From positions 1 through 19,013 of the forward strand of contig JALOSG010000020.1 in assembly GCA_025458665.1 (NCBI GenBank): 19,013 nt of DNA. The letters are read 5' to 3'. Below the pieces are notes generated by a model that was not told the origin of the DNA, searched no databases, and was given only the letters and a program-made list of their open reading frames with translations. The stretch comes from Serpentinimonas sp. (GTDB lineage Bacteria; Pseudomonadota; Gammaproteobacteria; Burkholderiales; Burkholderiaceae_C). Position 1 is the first letter of the stretch; the number at the start of each line of letters is the position of its first letter. The translations under genes were made by a program, and so were the position numbers. Positions 1 through 4,867 of the stretch are shown here, piece by piece.

Positions 1-820
1 CGAGCTGGCGGAGGTGGCCAATTTTGAAATGAAGCTCATTCGTAAAAAAGCTAATCGAATTTTTGATCCTTGCTCTGAAAGAATGAGGCTGCTGATCACT
101 ACCTCGCGCGCGATCGACGAACGCTACCCAGCTCTCAACAGAGGACGGGTCCAAAGTGTCGGCTTCTCCCATGTCGACAGTGCATTCGACAGGGTCCGTG
201 AGTTTGACCCAGTAGCTATCAGCGAGCCGAACGCGGATGTTGGCCTCGTATGCCGTCTTCCCGCCGCCAGTCGAAGTGCGCTTCAGCAAGGCAGTGACCT
301 GCGACGCCCCGACTGGGGCTCCGTTGCCACCCGCGTTTCGGTAAGCGGACGGATCGAATGGCACGCCGCGCTGGATCGAGAGAGGGGAGTCCGACCAGCA
401 CATCAACGCGAAATGACGATTCTTCGGGCCGCAGGCGCTATCTGCGCGGCTCGTCACAAGTACGTGTCGCGGCAGCGGGCGCACCACACCATTCGCGTCA
501 ACGTAGCGACGCCACGCGAAAATGCGCGCCGGAAGGATGTCGATCGCCTTCGGGCGGCTCTTCATAATCGAAAAGATGGCAGCCACGGGATGCCCGAGGC
601 GTGCCAAGGCGCTTGTCATGGTCGCTGGGGCGTTGCCAACGCCCCAGCAGAAGGAACCGCGCCCCGCTCGCCGTTCCATTTCTTTGCGTCGGACGATCGC
701 GTCCAACGCCTGTCCGCTCTCCGACTGCATGCGCGACCAGCAAACGTAATCGCCCGACGACTTCGCGGCGACCGGACGGCGACCGGCGAACTCCGGAAAT
801 TGCTCCACTAAGGCCGACAT
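1..820 (-). CDS. Unrecognised protein, C-terminal end beyond window
   Basis: An uninterrupted minus-strand frame runs from an ATG at 820-818 off the left edge of the window, giving at least 273 codons with no stop. I checked every codon by hand. The product begins MSALVEQFPEFAGRR. Conserved-looking blocks are CWSRMQSESGQALDAI (about residues 27-42), FCWGVGNAPA (about 57-66), FSIMKSRPKAID (about 82-93) and GAPVGASQVTALLKR in the middle. There is no signal peptide or membrane segment in what is visible, so a soluble cytoplasmic protein is likely. A GGGGAAAAG stretch just upstream can serve as ribosome binding site. Composition is lower in GC than the dcw genes, in line with accessory DNA. I do not recognise the family and assign no function. 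The frame on the opposite strand (14-811, product rich in Arg and Ala) looks like its shadow. Confidence 0.7.
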   Translation of the reverse strand, partial: MSALVEQFPEFAGRRPVAAKSSGDYVCWSRMQSESGQALDAIVRRKEMERRAGRGSFCWGVGNAPATMTSALARLGHPVAAIFSIMKSRPKAIDILPARIFAWRRYVDANGVVRPLPRHVLVTSRADSACGPKNRHFALMCWSDSPLSIQRGVPFDPSAYRNAGGNGAPVGASQVTALLKRTSTGGGKTAYEANIRVRLADSYWVKLTDPVECTVDMGEADTLDPSSVESWVAFVDRARGSDQQPHSFRARIKNSISFFTNELHFKIGHLRQL

Positions 821-966
821 CGACTTTTCCCCATTTTGTTAGGAACGATGGCGTGTCGATCCAAAAGTTGCAAACTCACTTTCAAAAAATTCCTCGTAAA
901 CCCTGTTGATTCGCTGATCACAGCCATAGCGTAGTCTGTGCAAAAAAGCTTTATCCTTGTTCCCAT
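808..966 (-). CDS. Possible small protein overlapping the next gene
   Basis: A 52-codon minus-strand frame starts at ATG 966-964 and ends at TAG 810-808. It overlaps the start of the unrecognised gene at 820 by 13 bases, a spacing typical of translational coupling. The product begins MGTRIKLFCTDYAMAV and is basic at its C-terminus, with a mix of hydrophobic and charged residues that looks protein-like. No good Shine-Dalgarno sequence is visible; only ACGAG lies at about the right distance. It might be a small regulator or partner of the downstream gene, or a chance frame. Size and isolation make this a weak call. Confidence 0.3.
   Translation of the reverse strand: MGTRIKLFCTDYAMAVISESTGFTRNFLKVSLQLLDRHAIVPNKMGKSRCRP
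825..841 (+). repeat. Left imperfect inverted repeat, TTTTCC-CCA-TTTTGTTA
   Basis: This 17-base stretch matches the reverse complement of 1518-1533 except for the centre: the flanks TTTTCC and TTTTGTTA are identical and CCA is replaced by GT. It sits just upstream of the ATG at 820, so it could also be part of that gene's leader. The core TTCCCCATTTTGT is shared with two other copies in the window. Confidence 0.4.
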
Positions 967-972
967 TTTGTC
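960..972 (+). repeat. Internal copy of the TTCCCATTTTGTC motif
   Basis: A direct-orientation copy of the core motif also found at 827-839 and 1482-1494. It overlaps the ATG of the possible small gene at 966. Confidence 0.35.
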
Positions 973-1214
973 TCGTGAAAACTGATCGGCCTGCCAGCTG
1001 GCCCCCCGTAGCCTTGCTGGCCCAGGACGTCTGGACCGACGTGGTTCCTCTTAATTCACAGGGGCGCAACGTACTTCCGGTGCCGGTGCGCAGCCAGCTA
1101 GCTTGGCTAACGAACTCCGCTGCAGGAGTCCTCGCCATTGTCGCATCGTACCACTCTGTGGAGTTGCGTCCGTGGGAACCGTTTGGAGGCAAGGCTATGA
1201 AGGCGGGTTGTTCA

Positions 1215-1234
1215 GCGTTGGCGGAGGCCAACGC
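1215..1234. repeat. Perfect hairpin, 8-bp arms, GGAG loop
   Basis: GCGTTGGC (1215-1222) and GCCAACGC (1227-1234) are perfect inverted complements around a 4-base loop. There is no T-run on either side, so it is not an obvious intrinsic terminator. It may be an RNA hairpin or a protein-binding dyad in an otherwise gene-poor stretch. Confidence 0.5.
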
Positions 1235-1481
1235 CTCCCGGCGCGGCGAGATTGCGGTCGCAGTAATGGATTGCCACATGAAGTTGTCGCTCGACGGCGC
1301 AGGCCCGCGCGACGTTCCCGCCGCCGCTTGTCTCGCAGTTCGACCCCGAAATCAGTTCTTTTGTACGTCTGACACTTGCGTGATTCCCGCCTTTGGCTCT
1401 GGTCGGAACGCAGCTGGCAATTGGGTCGCTCCGCGCGTCTTGACTTGCTTCCATTTGACCAAGCGGTTTAAGGCGCTTCCG

Positions 1482-1494
1482 ATCCCGTTTTGTC
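1482..1494 (+). repeat. Internal copy of the motif, ATCCCGTTTTGTC
   Basis: Third direct copy of the TCCC(A/G)TTTTGT core. Together with the inverted copy at 1518-1533 it makes an imperfect dyad centred near the CAATTG at 1504-1509, upstream of the lipoprotein gene. It could be an operator or part of an element end. Confidence 0.35.
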
Positions 1495-1517
1495 GAGAAT
1501 AGCAATTGATATGGACA

Positions 1518-1533
1518 TAACAAAAACGGAAAA
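1518..1533 (-). repeat. Right imperfect inverted repeat, TTTTCC-GT-TTTTGTTA
   Basis: Read on the minus strand, this repeats 825-841 with identical flanks and a one-base-shorter centre. The two copies bracket 709 bases that contain the gene-poor stretch and the possible small gene. Confidence 0.35.
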
Positions 1534-1578
1534 CAAACAAACGAAAAGTCGACGCTCATGTTTATGTTTGGAGAACCT

Positions 1579-2262
1579 GTGCGGCTGGCGTTGGTACTGG
1601 CCGCTGTTGGTCTGCTGGCCCTGGCCGGCTGTACCCCCGCCAAAGAACGCGAGCGCCAGGCCTACGCCCAGGCCCTGACCGAACACTTTGCCCAGAACGG
1701 CCAGCTGTGCCTGGCGGTGAATTTCTGGCCGGTGTACACCGCCCCGGAGGACGACCGGCGGCAGGCCTATGTGCGCCCCGTCACGCTGCGGCACATGGAG
1801 GCCCTGAAGGTGGTGGGCATGGCGGCGGACGAACCCACCGTCATCCAGGACCGGGACTTCTACAACTACCTGATTGAAATTGACGCGCGGCGCTTCACCC
1901 TGACGCCCGCCGCCCTGCCCTACCTGTTCACCGCCGGCCCGCGCCAGCTGCCCGACCTGTGCTGGGGCCAGAAGGTGCTGCACCAGGTGGTGGACTGGAA
2001 AGCCGCCGAGGTGAACATCCCCCGCCGGGCCGACGGCACCCCAGACCGTTCCGCCCCCGCCCAGCCCCAGCGCGTGCTGGTGACCTACACCTACGACGTA
2101 GCCCGCCCCGCCCCCTGGGCCACCCATGCCACTGTGCAAACCGCCTTCCCGGAAGTGGAAGTGGCCCTGCGCAACGCCCGCATCGGCCAGTCTGGCCTGA
2201 TCCTGGAGAAGGTGAGCGAGCAAGAGGGTGGCCGGTGGCGGGTGGTGGCGGGTGGGCGGTGA
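1579..2262 (+). CDS. Predicted lipoprotein of unknown function
   Basis: The 227-residue product starts with a short lipoprotein signal, MRLALVLAAVGLLALAGC, with lipobox LALAGC and lipidated Cys at residue 18. It is therefore expected to be cut by signal peptidase II and anchored by its N-terminus in the cell envelope. I chose the GTG at 1579 because GGAG lies 5 bases upstream and it gives a normal n-region. An in-frame ATG at 1558 would add seven residues but lacks a ribosome site. The mature part is about 210 residues with no membrane segment. A segment near the middle (DFYNYLIEIDARRFTLTPAA) and VLVTYTYDVARPAPW look like beta-rich secreted protein, and the C-terminus ends GRWRVVAGGR. I do not recognise the family. 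Very GC-rich codon use suits the host chromosome. The long opposite-strand frame here is a shadow of this gene. Confidence 0.75.
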   Translation: MRLALVLAAVGLLALAGCTPAKERERQAYAQALTEHFAQNGQLCLAVNFWPVYTAPEDDRRQAYVRPVTLRHMEALKVVGMAADEPTVIQDRDFYNYLIEIDARRFTLTPAALPYLFTAGPRQLPDLCWGQKVLHQVVDWKAAEVNIPRRADGTPDRSAPAQPQRVLVTYTYDVARPAPWATHATVQTAFPEVEVALRNARIGQSGLILEKVSEQEGGRWRVVAGGR

Positions 2263-2310
2263 TAAAGGCTGAACGGCTACTGGTTTTACTAAACACCGTG
2301 TTAACATTTC

Positions 2311-2380
2311 GGACAACAAGCCCCTCACCTCTTTCCCCGGCGCAAGCGCGGTGCGAAACGTGGGGGGTTTCTCTTTGGGG
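2311..2380 (+). ncRNA. Candidate structured RNA upstream of Abi gene (abiF-RNA-like)
   Basis: The 126-base gap between the lipoprotein and Abi genes folds compactly on the plus strand. An 11-bp outer stem pairs 2318-2328 (AAGCCCCTCAC) with 2360-2370 (GTGGGGGGTTT), using two G-T wobbles. Inside it, 2337-2342 pairs with 2347-2351 around a CAAG loop, with one bulged G. The outer stem is followed by TTTCTCTTT, which could end transcription. CCCC at 2335-2338 can also pair with GGGG at 2377-2380, making a possible pseudoknot. Comparative-genomics work has described an 'abiF' RNA motif rich in stable tetraloops and located next to abiF genes; position and architecture fit, but I cannot check the consensus. 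Alternatives are a plain terminator for the lipoprotein gene or a leader controlling the Abi gene. Confidence 0.45.
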
Positions 2381-2388
2381 TCGCCTTC

Positions 2389-3363
2389 GTGCCTGAAGGT
2401 AGCACCGCCGGCCAGGCGAAGCCCCACCTGACTCTCCCCCAGCAGCTCGACGTCCTCAGGTCTCGCGGGCTTGCGCTGGGTGAACCGCCGGAGGCCCTGC
2501 GCAGCTTGCAGCGTTTTGGGTACTACCGTCTATCTGGCTATGCCTACCCGCTCCGGAATACCAAACCCAAGGGTGAGTCGGGGCGGCTTGACACCTTCGT
2601 GCCAGGAGCATCTTTGCCACTGGTGGTTCAACTGGCGGAATTCGACAAGCAGTTGCGGCTCCTTGTTCTGCATGGTGTTGAAACGGTTGAGGTAGCTGTG
2701 CGTGTCGCAGTGGCCCACCGCATGGGCGCTGTCCACACGGAAGCGCATCTATATCCAAAACTTCTCGCGTCCCGCTTTGTAGCGCAGCCTAGAGAAGGGA
2801 CCAGCGCAAGCTCCGGCTATGACGCCTGGCTCAAGGCGTACCGCAGGAATCTGCAATCGTCCAAAGAGGACTTTGTCGCGCACCACAATGAGATGTACGG
2901 CGGCCGGCTTCCCATTTGGGCTGCCGTGGAAATCTGGAATTTCGGGCTGCTGTCCAAGTTCTTTGCCGGCATGCAGCTCAGGGACCAGAACGCAGTGGCG
3001 GCTCAGTTCGGAGGCCTAGACGGCCATGTCTTGAAGTCGTGGCTGAGAACACTGAACTTCCTTCGGAACGTGGCCGCGCACCACTCAAGGTTGTGGAACC
3101 GAGCCGTACCCGATGTACCTGTGCTGCCATCACGCGCTGATTTTCCAACACTGGATTTTTTGCATCTACACCCAAGATCCAGGGAGAAGTTATTGGGTGC
3201 GCTGTCTTGCTTGTGGTTTCTGGTTCAAGCCATAGAGCCGGACTCGGGTTGGGCGGCAACGGTCAAGGCACACCTGGCCACGTTTCCCAGCTTCTCAGCC
3301 CTGTCTCTGGAGCAAGGGGCTGGATTTTTTCATGGCTGGGCCGAAACGGACCTCTGGAAATAA
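2389..3363 (+). CDS. Abi_2 family (AbiD/AbiF-like) HEPN-type abortive infection protein
   Basis: The 324-residue product has the Abi_2 hallmarks. These are an N-terminal QQLDVLRSRGL block, then LQRFGYYRLSGYAYPLR (residues about 40-56), the central IWAAVEIWNFGLLSKFF, and the C-terminal LRNVAAHHSRLWNR. The last contains an RX4H motif (R226-H231) typical of HEPN ribonucleases; a second RX4H lies at R105-H110 in VAVRVAVAHRMG. Family members act in phage defence or as toxins, probably by cutting RNA; that activity is known or inferred for relatives, not shown here. The start is a GTG with a G-run (2377-2380) eight bases upstream. No membrane segment is seen. Length is usual for the family. It follows a candidate structured RNA and is convergent with ftsZ, its TAA touching the ftsZ terminator. 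Codon use is less GC-rich at wobble positions than the neighbours, which suggests transfer. Confidence 0.88.
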   Translation: MPEGSTAGQAKPHLTLPQQLDVLRSRGLALGEPPEALRSLQRFGYYRLSGYAYPLRNTKPKGESGRLDTFVPGASLPLVVQLAEFDKQLRLLVLHGVETVEVAVRVAVAHRMGAVHTEAHLYPKLLASRFVAQPREGTSASSGYDAWLKAYRRNLQSSKEDFVAHHNEMYGGRLPIWAAVEIWNFGLLSKFFAGMQLRDQNAVAAQFGGLDGHVLKSWLRTLNFLRNVAAHHSRLWNRAVPDVPVLPSRADFPTLDFLHLHPRSREKLLGALSCLWFLVQAIEPDSGWAATVKAHLATFPSFSALSLEQGAGFFHGWAETDLWK

Positions 3364-3389
3364 AAAAGGCCACCCGCTTCGGGGTGGCC
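3362..3389 (-). terminator. Rho-independent terminator after ftsZ
   Basis: On the minus strand an 8-bp perfect stem (GGCCACCC at 3368-3375 with GGGTGGCC at 3382-3389) with a 6-base loop is followed by six T residues (plus-strand A-run 3362-3367). It lies about 20 bases past the ftsZ stop and ends the dcw transcript. The A-run is shared with the TAA of the convergent Abi gene. On the plus strand no T-run follows, so it should not stop Abi transcription efficiently. Confidence 0.85.
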
Positions 3390-3408
3390 CACCTGATGCC
3401 GCAGTCCC

Positions 3409-4692
3409 TCAATCCGCCTGCTTGCGCAGGAAGGCGGGGATTTCGAAGTCTTCCATGCCGCCGGAGGACAGCGCATCGACCTTGGCCGCGGCGTGGGTGC
3501 GGTTGCGCCACACAGCCGGGCGCAGGGAGTCGTGGTTGCTGCCGCCCAGTTGCTGCGCGGCACCCATGGCAGCACCCAGGCCGGAAGCTCCCGCGCCGCC
3601 CAGTGCGCCCATGACACCCAGAGCACCATCGCCGTTCACGGCATGGGTGAGCGTGGGGACGATGGGCATGTTGTCGGTGCCGGTGCGGCGGGCCTGTTCG
3701 GGCTGGATCACCTTGAGCGGCTGGCGCGCGCCGGCGCGGTTCAGGCCGGTGGCCACCACGGTCACGCGGATGGCGTCGCCCAGGCTGTCGTCGTAGGCGG
3801 TGCCGTAGATCACGTGCGCATCGGGCGAAGCGAAGGCACGGATGGTGTTCATGGCCAGCTTCGATTCGTTCAGCTTGAGCGAGCCCTTGGCCGCGCTGAT
3901 GAGCACCAGCACGCCCTTGGCGCCCTTCATGTCCACGCCTTCCAGCAGCGGGCAGGCCACGGCCTGTTCGGCGGCAATGCGGGCGCGGTCGGGGCCGGCG
4001 GATACGGCGGTGCCCATCATGGCTTTGCCGGGCTCGCCCATGACGGTGCGCACGTCCTCGAAGTCCACGTTCACCAGCGCTTCCACGTTGATGATTTCGG
4101 CAATGCCACCCACGGCGTTCTTCAGCACATCGTTGGCTTCGGCAAAGGCCTGGTCCTGGGTGATGTCGTCACCCAGCACTTCCAGCAGCTTGTCGTTGAG
4201 CACCACGATGAGCGAGTCCACGTTGGCTTCCAGCTCGGCCAGGCCGCTTTCGGCATTGCTCATGCGGCGCCCGCCTTCCCAGTCGAACGGCTTGGTGACC
4301 ACGCCCACCGTGAGAATGCCCATTTCCTTGGCCACCTTGGCAATGACCGGCGCAGCTCCCGTGCCGGTACCGCCGCCCATGCCCGCGGTGATGAAGAGCA
4401 TGTGCGCACCATCGATGGCATCGCGGATATCGGCTTCGGCCATTTCGGCGGCGGCGCGGCCTTTTTCCGGCTTGCTGCCGGCGCCCAGGCCGGTCTGTCC
4501 CAGCTGGATGACGCGGTGCGACGCGGTGCGCGAGAGGGCCTGCGCATCGGTGTTGGCGCAGATGAATTCCACGCCCTGCACCTGGCTGGCAATCATGTGT
4601 TCCACGGCGTTGCTGCCACCGCCGCCCACGCCAATCACCTTGATCTGGGTGCCGCGGTTGAACTCTTCGATTTCGATCATTTCGATGGTCAT
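3409..4692 (-). CDS. ftsZ: Cell division GTPase FtsZ
   Basis: FtsZ is the tubulin-like GTPase that polymerises into the Z-ring at mid-cell and recruits the division machinery. The 427-residue product has the N-terminal nucleotide loop VIGVGGGGSNAV (19-30), the tubulin signature GGGTGTG (106-112), and the T7 loop NVDFEDVR (208-215) that completes the active site of the next subunit. A variable Gly/Ala-rich linker (from about 345) is followed by the conserved C-terminal peptide EIPAFLRKQAD, which docks FtsA, ZipA and other partners. The start is the ATG at 4692 with AGGAG six bases upstream. It is the last gene of the cluster, separated from ftsA by 175 bases, which leaves room for its own promoter, and is closed by a strong terminator. 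Everything looks intact. Confidence 0.99.
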   Translation of the reverse strand: MTIEMIEIEEFNRGTQIKVIGVGGGGSNAVEHMIASQVQGVEFICANTDAQALSRTASHRVIQLGQTGLGAGSKPEKGRAAAEMAEADIRDAIDGAHMLFITAGMGGGTGTGAAPVIAKVAKEMGILTVGVVTKPFDWEGGRRMSNAESGLAELEANVDSLIVVLNDKLLEVLGDDITQDQAFAEANDVLKNAVGGIAEIINVEALVNVDFEDVRTVMGEPGKAMMGTAVSAGPDRARIAAEQAVACPLLEGVDMKGAKGVLVLISAAKGSLKLNESKLAMNTIRAFASPDAHVIYGTAYDDSLGDAIRVTVVATGLNRAGARQPLKVIQPEQARRTGTDNMPIVPTLTHAVNGDGALGVMGALGGAGASGLGAAMGAAQQLGGSNHDSLRPAVWRNRTHAAAKVDALSSGGMEDFEIPAFLRKQAD

Positions 4693-4719
4693 GGCAATCT
4701 CCTGTTGGAAGCCTTAAAG

Positions 4720-4767
4720 CTGGAAAACAAACTTGAAAAACAAACCTGGAAAACACTGAAAACCTGG
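4720..4767 (-). repeat. Short tandem-like repeats in the ftsZ leader
   Basis: Read on the plus strand, four degenerate units of about 12 bases follow each other: CTGGAAAACAAA, CTTGAAAAACAAA, CCTGGAAAACA, CTGAAAACCTGG. On the transcribed strand this gives a T-rich tract of repeated GTTTTCCAG-like words ending 17 bases before the ftsZ Shine-Dalgarno sequence. It stands out sharply in GC-rich DNA. It could be a protein-binding array, a U-rich leader recognised by an RNA chaperone, or a promoter region. Confidence 0.6.
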
Positions 4768-4867
4768 GAGCCTGTTCGTCGCCGCCTTCGCTGCGCGCGG
4801 GGCATGCAGCCGGGTGTGCCGGGCGGTCCGGCCTGTCGGGGCAAGGGTGAGGGCATACGCTGCAGCA

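Larger units (their letters stand above)
967..1557. other. Gene-poor accessory stretch
   Basis: No convincing gene lies here. Long frames exist on both strands. One is plus 957-1502, starting only at TTG. The other is a minus-strand frame from 1540 down to 839 broken by a single TGA at 1354-1352. Neither has a good start, a ribosome site or recognisable motifs, and they overlap each other, so at most one can ever have been coding. The stretch contains a perfect hairpin (1215-1234), a weaker hairpin at 1092-1108 (AGCCA/TGGCT arms) and two internal copies of a TCCC(A/G)TTTTGT motif. The last 70 bases before the lipoprotein gene are AT-rich and may hold its promoter, but I see no clear -35/-10 pair. 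Confidence 0.4.

Noticed and set aside
14..811. Plus-strand frame of 265 codons at the left edge
   Set aside because: Its product is Arg/Ala-rich without motifs. The minus-strand frame over the same DNA is open to the edge, has a better start and a natural amino-acid composition.
821..1578. Integron attC site, tRNA, CRISPR array or group II intron in the gene-poor stretch
   Set aside because: I looked for GTTRRRY/RYYYAAC ends, a cloverleaf, regular repeats with spacers and a domain V-like hairpin, and found none.
2318..2370. Plain intrinsic terminator of the lipoprotein gene
   Set aside because: Not fully excluded. The nested hairpin, interrupted T-tract (TTTCTCTTT) and position before an Abi_2 gene fit a dedicated structured RNA better.
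1468..2427. Long minus-strand frame of 319 codons opposite the lipoprotein gene
   Set aside because: It has a Gly/His/Val-rich composition typical of the reverse strand of GC-rich genes. The plus strand has a lipobox, a ribosome site and sensible protein sequence.
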